Of a stretch of DNA of 33,656 nucleotides, positions 1 to 7,610 are shown one piece after another. Origin of the DNA: Spirochaetota bacterium (GTDB lineage: Bacteria; Spirochaetota; UBA4802; JAFGJZ01); assembly GCA_027858855.1 (NCBI GenBank), contig JAQIBV010000060.1, positions 1 to 33,656 of the forward strand, read 5' to 3'. Both the position numbers and the translations under genes were made by a program. The notes beneath the pieces were generated by a model. The model had not been told where the DNA came from and searched no databases. It saw only the letters and a program-made list of their open reading frames with translations. Every line of letters starts with the position of its first letter. Position 1 is the stretch's first letter.

Positions 1-105
1 AAAATCAAAAGAATGGCGTGTGGATTCAGAAACAGGAAAAGATTTAAAAACGCGATCATGTTTCACCTCGGTGGACTTGACATGAGGCACTTTGCCACAC
101 GATAG
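1..105 (+). CDS. Transposase, C-terminal fragment (ISL3-like DDE)
   Basis: Frame 1 is open from the window edge to a TAG at 103-105 and gives 34 residues that begin KIKRMACGFRNRKRF and continue into a FHLGGLD motif. That pattern (IKR.A.GFRN...F..AI.FH.GGL) is typical of the end of IS204/IS1001/IS1096/IS1165 (ISL3) transposases, where it follows the last catalytic acidic residue. The rest of the gene lies upstream of the window, so whether the enzyme is intact cannot be judged. The stop lies just inside the presumed terminal repeat, as is usual for compact insertion sequences. Confidence 0.6.
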   Translation, partial: KIKRMACGFRNRKRFKNAIMFHLGGLDMRHFATR

Positions 106-116
106 TCTGAAGAGCC
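1..116 (+). mobile_element. Right end of an ISL3-family-like insertion sequence
   Basis: The window opens inside a transposase gene. Eleven bases after its stop the sequence reads CTGAAGAGCC, whose reverse complement GGCTCTTCAG resembles the GGCTCTTC-type terminal inverted repeats of ISL3-family elements (family knowledge). I therefore place the element boundary at 116. The next eight bases, AAACTTAT, would be the target duplication if the other end, outside the window, carries the same octamer. The family call rests on the transposase tail plus this terminus. Confidence 0.65.
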
Positions 117-582
117 AAACTTATAAGTAATTTTTAAATGATCTCCGTATGTCCCTATATGTCAGGGGCTTTTGCTGTATACTGCACTTGATTATTACTT
201 CCTTTCCTTCGGTTTAATTTCTACAAAAAAACAACGTATAGAAGTGGTGCACAGGTCTTGCGCCCGATTGATCTAATTGGCGAGACACTTTCGCCCAACT
301 AATTTATATGCGACCAACTTCGTATATAATCGCCTTGTAATAGTTTCGTATATCCTGCCAAATAAGCATGATATAATATCAATGTTTCTTATTCGATAAC
401 AGTAAAAGCTTATATACGAAACGTTCACTGCTTATCCTCTTTGCCTAATCTCCCCGGAAACAAATATTATTGCAATAAAAAAAGCATAACAAACAGTAAT
501 AGGCGACCAGCGACGCGGTCTCTTTTTGTAAAGGTTTTACATCGTCTCTTTTGATTACAACCGGAAACTTCACGCCGGAGAG
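117..582. other. AT-rich gap with three TTCGTATAT repeats
   Basis: No convincing gene is seen between the IS end and the broken HEPN-like gene. The stretch contains TTCGTATAT at 319-327, TTTCGTATAT at 344-353, and the reverse complement ATATACGAAA at 412-421. The last two form a perfect 10-bp inverted repeat about 58 bases apart. A weak hairpin (TTGGCGA / TCGCCCAA) lies near 277-298. These may be regulator sites or remnants of the disrupted accessory region. Confidence 0.3.
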
Positions 583-952
583 TTAAAGCTGATATTCGTC
601 ATCTACACGTTTAAAAAACGGCATCTTGTCGTGTATTGCGTATTTTATGAATATTTCGCAAATCCTGAGACAGTTCATTGGATAGGTATTTGTAACAGTG
701 GCACACTCCAATCATGTCTATAAACTGTAAATCGTTAAGGGCGTCTTCATCTTTCAAAGTAATCACCGGGCTTTTGGCTGACCGCGTGTATTCTATACAT
801 TTTGTAACTTTAAAGTGGTTTTTTACTTTAAGATGCAGCATTGCTTCAAGCATCATACCGCAAAGAACTATGGTCGCGACAAAGTTTCCGGTATAAAAGG
901 CGCTGTGTGTATCACGCAAAAGTGTCAAAATATATTTTTTTCTTACGGACAT
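583..952 (-). pseudogene. HEPN/DUF4145-like helical protein, probably frameshifted
   Basis: The frame from ATG 952 gives 113 residues with a GNF.ATIVLCGMMLEAML segment, which resembles helices of HEPN- or DUF4145-like proteins. It ends soon after KIRN at a stop at 611-613. In these families an RN...H motif is expected near there. Changing frame just after KIRN gives an IHDKMPFFKRVDDEYQL tail ending at 583, which would restore a His a few residues after RN. I read this as a one-base insertion or two-base deletion near 630. The protein is too short and divergent for a firm family call, and no neighbouring nucleotidyltransferase partner is visible. Confidence 0.4.
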
Positions 953-995
953 TTAGCCAAAAGTTATTCTGTTATAATCAAAAGTGCCCCGCCTG

Positions 996-1103
996 CTAGA
1001 GGTATTTTTTTAAAAATTCTTCATCCGTATAACGTTTTTTCAGGGTATCATCAGAATCAGCCCTTGCCCGGCCTCCTGAATTCTGGAATTTTTTATCCTT
1101 AAA
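996..1103 (-). pseudogene. Orphan coding scrap upstream of the HEPN-like gene
   Basis: A stop-to-stop frame encodes about 35 residues with coding character, including NSGGRARADSDDTLKKRY and a TDEEFLKKYL end. It stops 43 bases before the start of the HEPN-like gene on the same strand. There is no ATG, GTG or TTG start, because an in-frame TAA precedes the first codons. It is probably the 3' end of a gene truncated when this accessory region decayed. The opposite-strand frame reads less like protein. Confidence 0.25.
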
Positions 1104-1327
1104 TTAATATTACATAACAATTAAATTTCAGGAACAATTTTGACATGTTTAAATAATCCGAATTTTATTAATTTTTGTGCAAAGAATATGCGAAATCCGG
1201 CTTGCAACAATTCAGTCTGTCGCAAATTGTAAATAGTTCTTTACATGAAATAAAAATTTATTTTAATAGTACAGTTATATATTGATTTATTCCAGCCATA
1301 TTGAATATTATTTTAAAAGGAGTTTAT

Positions 1328-2236
1328 ATGAACATAGGTATTGTCGGCTCCGGTTTTATGGGTTCAATGCATGCTAATTTATATAAAAAAGTCAAGTATG
1401 CAAGCATCAGAGGCATCACCAGTAAAACCAACATTAACGCGAAAAAAATTGCAGATGATCTTTCAATACAGTGCTATCAGGATTATAAAAAAATGCTTAA
1501 TGATTCTGCTATAGATATTGTGGACATCTGCACACCAACGGACTCCCATGCTTTAATAGCAATCGAAAGCATGAAAATGGATAAACATGTCATTCTTGAA
1601 TTTCCTGCTGTTAGAAGCCTTTCAGAACTGGAAGAACTTCGCACGGTAAGCAAAGAAACAGGAAAAATTTGCGCTCTTGCCTACTATTCACGATTTCAGA
1701 GCCAATACAAATATATTTTCGATGCTGCCGTTTCCGGCTCACTTGGAAAAATTAACGGCCTGTCAATATCCAGAAAAAGTTCACCTGTTTTTTACTCAGA
1801 CGACATTGTAAATAATTTAATGAGTCAGGATATAGACTTTATGGTACGCCTACTCGGCAAACCGAATGAAATCCATGCCACAAACATAAAACAGGAGTGT
1901 GCTATTTTTATCTTTGAATACGACTGTTTGTCAGCCGTAATCGCGGGTACCGTTAATATGCACAAAAACTTTCCTTTTTCAACTCATCATCACGTTTCGG
2001 GCACAAAAGGTTCTCTTGATCTCTCATGGAAATTTACAGATCATCCTGAATACACCATGACTCAAACTTCTGAAAGTGGCAGCAACGATATTAACAATCA
2101 GGACTACGACCCCTATCACAAGGAACTGGAAGTTATTATCGAAGGGATTGCAAATAACCAAACATCGGCTTTTGATATTGAATCTGCCGCAATGGGAATA
2201 GCACTAAGCCTTGAGTGCCGGGAACTGTTAAGGTAG
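1328..2236 (+). CDS. Gfo/Idh/MocA-family protein with altered catalytic residues
   Basis: The 302-residue product has a Rossmann fold at its start: the GxGxxG motif is GSGFMG at residues 7-12, for NAD(P) binding. A C-terminal alpha/beta domain of the Gfo/Idh/MocA oxidoreductase family follows. The usual EKP motif reads EFP at 91-93, so the catalytic Lys is Phe. The DxxxH pair seen in inositol dehydrogenases aligns with NLMSQ at 163-167, so Asp and His are Asn and Gln. That makes classical sugar dehydrogenase activity doubtful. A nucleotide-binding sensor or a non-redox role is possible. ATG 1328 is chosen because AAAAGGAG lies just upstream; a TTG at 1301 has no ribosome site. It stands alone, with no sugar-catabolic neighbours. 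Confidence 0.8.
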   Translation: MNIGIVGSGFMGSMHANLYKKVKYASIRGITSKTNINAKKIADDLSIQCYQDYKKMLNDSAIDIVDICTPTDSHALIAIESMKMDKHVILEFPAVRSLSELEELRTVSKETGKICALAYYSRFQSQYKYIFDAAVSGSLGKINGLSISRKSSPVFYSDDIVNNLMSQDIDFMVRLLGKPNEIHATNIKQECAIFIFEYDCLSAVIAGTVNMHKNFPFSTHHHVSGTKGSLDLSWKFTDHPEYTMTQTSESGSNDINNQDYDPYHKELEVIIEGIANNQTSAFDIESAAMGIALSLECRELLR

Positions 2237-2558
2237 AAAACCCGAAATACTTAATCGAAATCCGGCATTGTTTTTAAAAGCAAAGCCAAACATCTTTATT
2301 CATATTTTGTCCATTTAAAAATATTACTTTGCAGATCACCTGAAATGTATATATTTTAAAACGTTCCGTGGTATAATCGTCACAACTGTCGTTATAGGCT
2401 TTTCCAATTTTTCAGAGTCAAAAAGTTTTACCAAGTATACCAGAAAATGATATTGGATAATTATTCACAGTTAAGTCCATATCCGAATTAAAGTCTGACT
2501 TTAATATTATATAATCATGTTTTCCCTTTATATTAATTCCGTACAATTTATCATAAAA
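2237..2558. other. Intergenic, no gene seen
   Basis: This AT-rich stretch lies between the convergent oxidoreductase-like gene and the aldo/keto reductase gene. I see no open frame with coding character and no clear terminator for the upstream plus-strand gene. Confidence 0.4.
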
Positions 2559-2610
2559 ATAGAGACGCACTTGAATATCAGTATTCGCTAATATCAACGT
2601 GCGTCTCTAT
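2559..2610 (-). terminator. Terminator of the tetR-AKR unit
   Basis: A 12-bp perfect stem (ATAGAGACGCAC at 2559-2570 with GTGCGTCTCTAT at 2599-2610) has a partly self-complementary loop. Read on the minus strand it is followed by ATTTTTAT, which fits a Rho-independent terminator about 40 bases after the aldo/keto reductase stop. Confidence 0.7.
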
Positions 2611-2652
2611 CTTCCGATTAATGAACAACTTTCTTGTTAAAACTTTACCTCT

Positions 2653-3630
2653 TTACCGCTCCAGAACCTTCTCTATCTCTTTCATCTGTTCGCTACTCAA
2701 CGGGCCCTTCTCTAAAGCGCCTGCGTTCTCCTCGACCTGCTTAACGTTTTTAAACCCCGGTATCGGAATGGTCTTGCCGCTTCTTGCCCAGAGCCAGGAG
2801 ATAGCACCCTGTGTCAAAGTACGACCATCAGATGTGAGTATCTGCCGGATCGAATCCAGCCTTTTAAGACTTTCCGCATCCGGTCTACCATCTTTAAAAA
2901 ATGGCACCCACGAATGCCCTGCACCACGTACATCATCCCTGGCAACAAACGACCCGGAATTGAACTTACCTGTTAGAAATCCCATAGCTAATGGACTACG
3001 AGTAATCGAGGCCAGATCATTTTGTTCACAAAACTCGATCATATCAGGCGCGTCCTGAAAAATATTCATACAGTGCTGTATCGCTCTGCAGTTTTCTCTC
3101 TGCGAAAAAAGCCGAGCCCCATTAACAAGATCCGTACTCCATCCGTACGTACGAATCTTCCCCTTCTGCACAAGCCGGTCAAGAGTATCCAGTATCGGAT
3201 CCACTTCCGCAATTGAGATATTCCACTGATGCAGCTGATAGAGATCAATATAGTCAATTCTCAGTCTTTCGAGCGAGGCTTCACATGCCCGCTCGATATA
3301 GTCCGGTGAAAGATTCACTCCGTGAAGAGTCTTGGTTGCCTCATTGCCAAAAAATGCGAATTTTGTAGCTATTACAACACCGTCTCTTTTACCCTCAAGC
3401 GCACGGCCGATTACCTCTTCACTGTGTCCCACACCGTAACAGTCAGCAGTATCGATAAAATTCACCCCCAGTTCCAGTGCACAGTGAATCGCGCGGATCG
3501 ACTCTTTATCGTCAATCTGACCCCAGCCATCTGCCATGTTATCCAGAATAAACGGGCCGCCAATTGCCCAGCAACCCAATCCCAATGCAGATACTTCGAT
3601 ACCGCTTTTTCCCAATTTTCGTTTTTTCAT
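2653..3630 (-). CDS. Aldo/keto reductase
   Basis: The 325-residue protein has the usual length and motifs of NADPH-dependent aldo/keto reductases. The start is KLGKSGIEVSALGLGCW. The catalytic tetrad is visible as Asp60 and Tyr65 (DTADCYG), Lys90 (IATKFA) and His134 (LYQLHQW). The C-terminal IPGFKN segment belongs to the cofactor site. It would reduce an aldehyde or ketone in the cytoplasm; the substrate cannot be told. The start at 3630 has AAGGAGAT upstream. It follows a TetR gene on the same strand, with a palindrome shared by both promoter regions, so it is probably that regulator's target and may respond to a reactive carbonyl or xenobiotic. Confidence 0.9.
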   Translation of the reverse strand: MKKRKLGKSGIEVSALGLGCWAIGGPFILDNMADGWGQIDDKESIRAIHCALELGVNFIDTADCYGVGHSEEVIGRALEGKRDGVVIATKFAFFGNEATKTLHGVNLSPDYIERACEASLERLRIDYIDLYQLHQWNISIAEVDPILDTLDRLVQKGKIRTYGWSTDLVNGARLFSQRENCRAIQHCMNIFQDAPDMIEFCEQNDLASITRSPLAMGFLTGKFNSGSFVARDDVRGAGHSWVPFFKDGRPDAESLKRLDSIRQILTSDGRTLTQGAISWLWARSGKTIPIPGFKNVKQVEENAGALEKGPLSSEQMKEIEKVLER

Positions 3631-3650
3631 TTGCTTATCTCCTTATTTCT

Positions 3651-3668
3651 ACCAACCATTTGGTTGGC
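3651..3668. promoter_or_regulatory. TetR-type operator upstream of the aldo/keto reductase
   Basis: CCAACCA-TT-TGGTTGG at 3652-3667 is a perfect 7-bp-arm palindrome in the gap between tetR and the reductase. The motif TACCAAC..TTTGGTT recurs upstream of tetR. The form fits an operator for the adjacent TetR-family protein; binding is inferred. Confidence 0.6.
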
Positions 3669-3686
3669 TATAATACAAAAAAAATA

Positions 3687-4274
3687 TTACTTCGAAATAC
3701 TCTGCCAAAAAAAATCCAGACAGTCTTTCATATCAGATAACCCCTCTTTTTTTGTCATTATATCCTTTGATAGTGCAACACAGGTAAGTGAATAGTAAAG
3801 AATAGAGGCCGCTTTTTTGCTGTCAATATCACGCACCTGTTTTCTCACCTTACCATCATCAATAATCTTTGCAAGTTCGGTCATCATACACTCTTTATCA
3901 TCTTTTGTCAGCTTAAGAATATCATCACGCATCTGTGCCGGTGGCAGATAATAAATACGGTTCCAGAAATCTATCTCGGGATTATCAAAGCTATCCTGCA
4001 GATAATTATGACAAAACTTATCGAGCCTCTCCCGTGTTTCAAGCCCGGAAACCAAATCAGCAGTCCGGCGTATAAAAGACTTGTACTTACGCAATATTCC
4101 GTTAAAAAGCTCTCTGAATATCTCCTCTTTACTTTTAAAATGAAAATAGAGCGAAGCCTTATTAATCCCCACCGCAGCGGCGATTTTGTCCATACGCGCC
4201 CCATCATACCCATGCAGAGCAAACGCACTCAAAGCCTCTTTCAGTATCCTCTCTTTTGTATCGGAGCCCTTCAT
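3687..4274 (-). CDS. TetR-family transcriptional regulator
   Basis: The 195-residue protein has a typical TetR N-terminal DNA-binding domain (residues about 5-50): TKERILKEALSAFALHGYDG, then DKIAAAVGINKASLYFHFKS, whose YFHF..KE pattern marks the recognition helix. The rest is a helical ligand-binding and dimer domain without family-specific clues. ATG 4274 is preferred, with an AGG-type ribosome site, over the GTG just before it. It lies first in a two-gene unit with the aldo/keto reductase, 56 bases apart. Operator-like palindromes precede both genes, so it probably represses itself and the reductase until an inducer binds. Confidence 0.92.
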   Translation of the reverse strand: MKGSDTKERILKEALSAFALHGYDGARMDKIAAAVGINKASLYFHFKSKEEIFRELFNGILRKYKSFIRRTADLVSGLETRERLDKFCHNYLQDSFDNPEIDFWNRIYYLPPAQMRDDILKLTKDDKECMMTELAKIIDDGKVRKQVRDIDSKKAASILYYSLTCVALSKDIMTKKEGLSDMKDCLDFFWQSISK

Positions 4275-4290
4275 CACTCAACCTTTTGCC

Positions 4291-4308
4291 TACCAACTGT
4301 TTGGTTAC
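4291..4308. promoter_or_regulatory. Second TetR-type operator, upstream of tetR
   Basis: TACCAACTGTTTGGTTAC at 4291-4308 matches the site at 3650-3667 over TACCAAC..TTTGGTT, with a degenerate second arm. It lies 17 bases before the tetR start, where binding would block transcription, consistent with autoregulation. Confidence 0.55.
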
Positions 4309-4580
4309 TTTGTCTAATATATAGTAATAAGTCAATAAAAACTCTAATAAAACATAAAAAATTATTCTTTAATACTCTCCCTCCCCTCACAAAAGCGGGA
4401 GTAGACGTTATAATATATAACTCATTTAACTTGACATCGTATAAGCCTAAGTTAAATTTCTAAGATGGACAAGTTAACTTTAAGCCCTAATAGATCTGAT
4501 TAACTCGACACAGATTTTTAGACAGCATTTTTTGTTTAATAAATTTAAATTAATTGTCGCGGCATAAGAGAATTTATTTT

Positions 4581-4746
4581 ATGCGTTTGTCAGATGACAC
4601 AATAGAAAAGATAAATAAATACAATTAACTATGCTTTCCTCAGGATTCCAGCCTCCATATTTTTTTGAAGCCGTGTTGATAATTACAAAAAGGGAGAAGA
4701 TATAGACTGGCGAAAAAAAGTTGACTCTATATTAAAATATGTTTAA
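4581..4746 (+). pseudogene. Possible remnant of a small antitoxin-like gene
   Basis: Two coding-like pieces lie in different frames of a 540-base gap. The first is MRLSDDTIEKINKYN from ATG 4581. The second is YKKGEDIDWRKKVDSILKYV, ending at a TAA at 4744-4746. The second piece resembles the helix-helix end of short ribbon-helix-helix antitoxins (BrnA-like). The pieces are not joined without frame changes and no toxin gene is beside them. It may be a relic or chance; confidence is low. Apart from this and the tetR operator, 4309-4813 shows nothing recognisable. Confidence 0.2.
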
Positions 4747-4813
4747 TTAGGGTTAGCATTGGCGCATTTCGGGCATCGTTTTTTAAGAAATCATTTTACA
4801 TTGGAGAAAATAT

Positions 4814-5515
4814 ATGAGATTATCCTTTATATGGGGTTCTGTAGTTATTGCTGTAGGCGTTGTGCTTCTTCTGAATAATCTTGGGTTTACTGACTTGAGC
4901 ATTGGCCAGCTTGCAAGAACCTACTGGCCAATCATCTTTATTATTTCTGGCATTAATTCCATAGCAGAAATTAAAGGCAAAAAAAACATCGGATCCTACC
5001 TTTGGGGGGTGATTCTCATTGCCATAGGAGCTATAATTATAGCAGGGAATCTTAATCTGTTCACATTTGATTGGTCTTTTCTATGGAGATACGGAATACC
5101 AGTGCTCTTGATACTAATAGGAATTAATCTCTTCCGTTCAGGAGGATTACCAGGTAAAGGAAACATGACCTTCATGAGTGGAACGGAAAAAAACTATAAA
5201 GACATTATTTTGAAGGACTCCCGCTTCATGGCTATAATGGGAGGTATGGAACTCGATCTTCGCGGAGCCGATATTCAGGATGGCACGACATCTCTTAATC
5301 TCAGGGCATTAATGGGAGGAATAGAAATCAAGGCTGATCCGCATGTTAACTACACGTTAACCGCAACAACGATACTGGGCGGAATTGAGTTTTTTGATGA
5401 AGAAAGCGGCGGTATTGTCGTAAACCGACAACATGAACATAAAAGCGACACACCATCTGCGAAGACAATAGTTATCACTGCCCACTGTATGCTTGGAGGT
5501 ATTGAGATTAAATAA
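4814..5515 (+). CDS. LiaF-like membrane protein (DUF5668 / LiaF C-terminal)
   Basis: The 233-residue protein begins with four hydrophobic segments (about residues 5-23, 38-47, 60-80, 90-108), as in the LiaI/LiaF-like membrane domain. The soluble C-terminal half repeats GG-containing beta strands (MGGMELDLRGA, LMGGIEIKA, LGGIEFF, LGGIEIK). This is the hallmark of the LiaF/YvqF C-terminal domain, whose Firmicutes members restrain a cell-envelope-stress sensor kinase. No LiaS/LiaR pair is adjacent, so a stress-signalling role here is inferred from family only. The start has GGAGAAA upstream. No flanking gene shares its strand closely. Confidence 0.8.
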   Translation: MRLSFIWGSVVIAVGVVLLLNNLGFTDLSIGQLARTYWPIIFIISGINSIAEIKGKKNIGSYLWGVILIAIGAIIIAGNLNLFTFDWSFLWRYGIPVLLILIGINLFRSGGLPGKGNMTFMSGTEKNYKDIILKDSRFMAIMGGMELDLRGADIQDGTTSLNLRALMGGIEIKADPHVNYTLTATTILGGIEFFDEESGGIVVNRQHEHKSDTPSAKTIVITAHCMLGGIEIK

Positions 5516-5668
5516 TCTCACCTACTCTGTTATAAAAATAGAGCCAGATGGTATAATTCATTTTATTTAACCAGGGTAAATATATAAACTAATATCCTTA
5601 TCTGCAAAAACAAATCTTTTCATTTTACCTGATAAAGTATATCCAAACAAGAAAAAGGAGCTTATATC

Positions 5669-5722
5669 TTGAATCAAAGAACAGATCTAAGAATCTTTGC
5701 CACAGATAAAAAAAGTGATTAA
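5669..5722 (+). CDS. 17-codon leader overlapping the radical SAM gene
   Basis: A TTG start at 5669 is preceded by AAAAAGGAG at an 8-base spacing, the best ribosome site in this gap. It encodes MNQRTDLRIFATDKKSD and stops at TAA 5720-5722. That stop overlaps the ATG of the radical SAM gene (TAATG). The larger gene has only an A-rich run before its ATG, so translational coupling through this leader is likely. Whether the peptide has its own function is unknown. Confidence 0.4.
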   Translation: MNQRTDLRIFATDKKSD

Positions 5723-7071
5723 TGGAAATTTGCCTGATTAACCCACCGATAGAAGACTTCTATTACACACGCATAAGGCGTCAGCCTCTTGGACTTTTAT
5801 ACATAGCAGCTACTCTGCTTACTGCCGGGTATACAGTTTCGCTTATAGACAGTCATTCACATCACACAAAGCATCTTGAGCTACCACATAAATTCAACTA
5901 TCTGAAAAAATATATAGACCATAACAACCCGCTATTAAGATTCCCTTTTAAACGCTACTCACATTTCGGAATTAGCTTTCAGGAAATTCGACAACAAATT
6001 CTAAAAAGCAATGCAACACTATTTATGATTTCATCCATGTTCACAACGTACCACCAGGAATGCGAAATTATTGTTTCCATAATAAAAGAATGCAGACCTA
6101 AAGCTCTGATTGCGGTAGGAGGTTATCACGCATCACTTCATTATAATTATTTTTTACAAACAATAAAAGTTGATTTTATAGTTCAGGGTGAAGGCGAAAT
6201 TCCAGCAGTAAGGCTGGCTGAAGCGGTATTTAAGAATCGACATCTTGACATGGTTCCCGGACTTTGCTACATCAAAGACGGAATAATAATTAAAAACCCA
6301 GCACTAACACAAAACAAAAACATTGGCATCATTCCCTTTCCCGAAAGATCCCTTTTACATCACCGACAGTTCAAATATTATCGGGGAGCCATTACTCCAA
6401 TAATTACTTCAAGAGGGTGCCCCAACAACTGTCGATTCTGTTCAGGGAAAATAATCTGGGGAAATAGTCATCGTTCGCGCAGTATTAAAAACATTATCAC
6501 CGAAATTGACTCATGCGTCAAAGCCTACGGTATAACATGTTTTAATTTCGAAGATGAAAATCTCTTTGTTACAAATGATCGCGCTATTGAAATTCTAACT
6601 GCACTAATACACTACCGGGAAAGCTGTTCTTCTTCTCTTGAATTTACCGCAATGAATGGAACATCAATAGAAAAAATTGATGCGGATATTATTCGTTTAA
6701 TGAAAAAGGCCGGTTTTAATGAGCTAAATATTTCGCTGGTTACACATTCAACATCACTGCAAAAGACTGAAAATCGCCCCTTTGATACTGACCATTTTAC
6801 TGAAATTGTACAAGCAGCACAGAAAAACGATATAAAGATACGAGCCTATTTTATTCTGGGTCTTCCCAGCCAGACAAAAAAAGAGATAGAGGCGACCATC
6901 GCTTTTTTACAATCTTTTAAAATACCATTTTATCCTTCTGTCTACTATAATGTCTGGGCAAGTCCTGATGAGTGGAAGTGTCAACGCTCATCAGCCTTTT
7001 TTAACGAAACCGACTATCTTTCACGAGAAGATCTTCTTTATTTCTTTAATAAATGCCACCTTTCAGATTAA
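5722..7071 (+). CDS. B12-binding-domain radical SAM protein
   Basis: The 449-residue protein begins with ICLINPPI and PLGLLYIAATLLTAGY, typical of the cobalamin-binding Rossmann domain of class B radical SAM enzymes. AVGGYHASLH and the VQGEGE motif (about residues 131-160) follow. The iron-sulfur motif CxxxCxxC is C233, C237 and C240 (GCPNNCRFC). It is followed by a TIM-barrel core with FEDENLFV and GLPSQTKKE. Such proteins carry out radical methylations or rearrangements in the cytoplasm; the substrate cannot be told. The ATG lacks a good ribosome site and overlaps the stop of the 17-codon leader, suggesting coupled translation. No biosynthetic cluster surrounds it. A hairpin at 7110-7138 may end the transcript. 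Confidence 0.88.
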   Translation: MEICLINPPIEDFYYTRIRRQPLGLLYIAATLLTAGYTVSLIDSHSHHTKHLELPHKFNYLKKYIDHNNPLLRFPFKRYSHFGISFQEIRQQILKSNATLFMISSMFTTYHQECEIIVSIIKECRPKALIAVGGYHASLHYNYFLQTIKVDFIVQGEGEIPAVRLAEAVFKNRHLDMVPGLCYIKDGIIIKNPALTQNKNIGIIPFPERSLLHHRQFKYYRGAITPIITSRGCPNNCRFCSGKIIWGNSHRSRSIKNIITEIDSCVKAYGITCFNFEDENLFVTNDRAIEILTALIHYRESCSSSLEFTAMNGTSIEKIDADIIRLMKKAGFNELNISLVTHSTSLQKTENRPFDTDHFTEIVQAAQKNDIKIRAYFILGLPSQTKKEIEATIAFLQSFKIPFYPSVYYNVWASPDEWKCQRSSAFFNETDYLSREDLLYFFNKCHLSD

Positions 7072-7109
7072 TTTTTAACAAATAACCTTTTTTCCCAGTT
7101 ATACATAAT

Positions 7110-7138
7110 GAGGGCAGCTATGCATTAAACGCGCCCTC
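7110..7138 (+). terminator. GAGGGC/GCCCTC hairpin after the radical SAM gene
   Basis: GAGGGC (7110-7115) and GCCCTC (7133-7138) form a 6-bp stem, with GC pairs extending inside, just after the radical SAM stop and 23 bases before the next start. The run that follows (TAATTTATAA) is a poor U tract, so it may be a weak terminator or a regulatory structure. Confidence 0.35.
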
Positions 7139-7160
7139 TAATTTATAACAGGTGGAAGCT

Positions 7161-7610
7161 ATGAAACAGTTACAAAATGCCGTCAGAACGACTTATCTAA
7201 TACGAGCTGATCGATATAATCGCATTCTATCTATTATGAAAGATCAGAGGATAAAACTTTCAGATCTGATAAAGCCTGCGCTGATGAAAACGGTTAACAA
7301 ATTAAGCAGTGAAAAATTAATCAACTATGGTACGACTCAATACCAACCTGATGCTGATGAGTGGATAACCAAAGAGATTTCATTTTCTCATCCTGAGTTT
7401 AATGCTATTGTTTGTTTGAAAGCTCTTTGTCGTTTTTCTCTTGGTCTTATAATTGCTATGGCCATTGACAACTATATCCTTGGAGAACCAAAAGAAGTTG
7501 AACATAGTTATGGTATTTATTCCTTCACAACAAGTGTTGATATTGTGGATGGGAAGCCATTATGTCTCTTTTACTGGGGAACAATGAGAAAAAAAAGAGA
7601 AAAAACATAA
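7161..7610 (+). CDS. Unknown protein with two ribbon-helix-helix-like modules
   Basis: I do not recognise a named family. The 149-residue product has two segments with a beta-helix-helix look: RTTYLIRADRYNRILSIMKD plus IKLSDLIKPALMKTV (residues about 9-44), and EISFSHPEFNAIV plus RFSLGLIIAMAIDNYI (about 73-106). A Lys/Arg-rich tail ends it. It is colinear with the minus-strand protein at 16335-16781. Both have RT near the start, a YQP at the same distance, and a gap-free 46-residue stretch after YQP with identical K, N, R, S and A positions. Both end in a KREK-like tail. The two are paralogues, perhaps DNA-binding regulators. ATG 7161 follows AGGTGG; the upstream GTG lacks a site. Confidence 0.6.
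   Translation: MKQLQNAVRTTYLIRADRYNRILSIMKDQRIKLSDLIKPALMKTVNKLSSEKLINYGTTQYQPDADEWITKEISFSHPEFNAIVCLKALCRFSLGLIIAMAIDNYILGEPKEVEHSYGIYSFTTSVDIVDGKPLCLFYWGTMRKKREKT

Noticed and set aside
497-527. Terminator-like hairpin GACC...GGTC followed by T run
   Set aside because: The stem is only four base pairs and no gene ends just upstream.
815-1102. Plus-strand 95-codon frame near the left end
   Set aside because: The minus-strand frames here (HEPN-like piece and scrap) read more like protein; this one has no ribosome site.
2621-3058. Plus-strand 145-codon frame opposite the aldo/keto reductase
   Set aside because: It lies inside a gene with full motifs, has no ribosome site and reads as low-quality protein, so it is an antisense shadow.
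3322-3795. Plus-strand 157-codon frame across the tetR-AKR junction
   Set aside because: It overlaps two well-supported minus-strand genes and the operator, and its product shows no domain.
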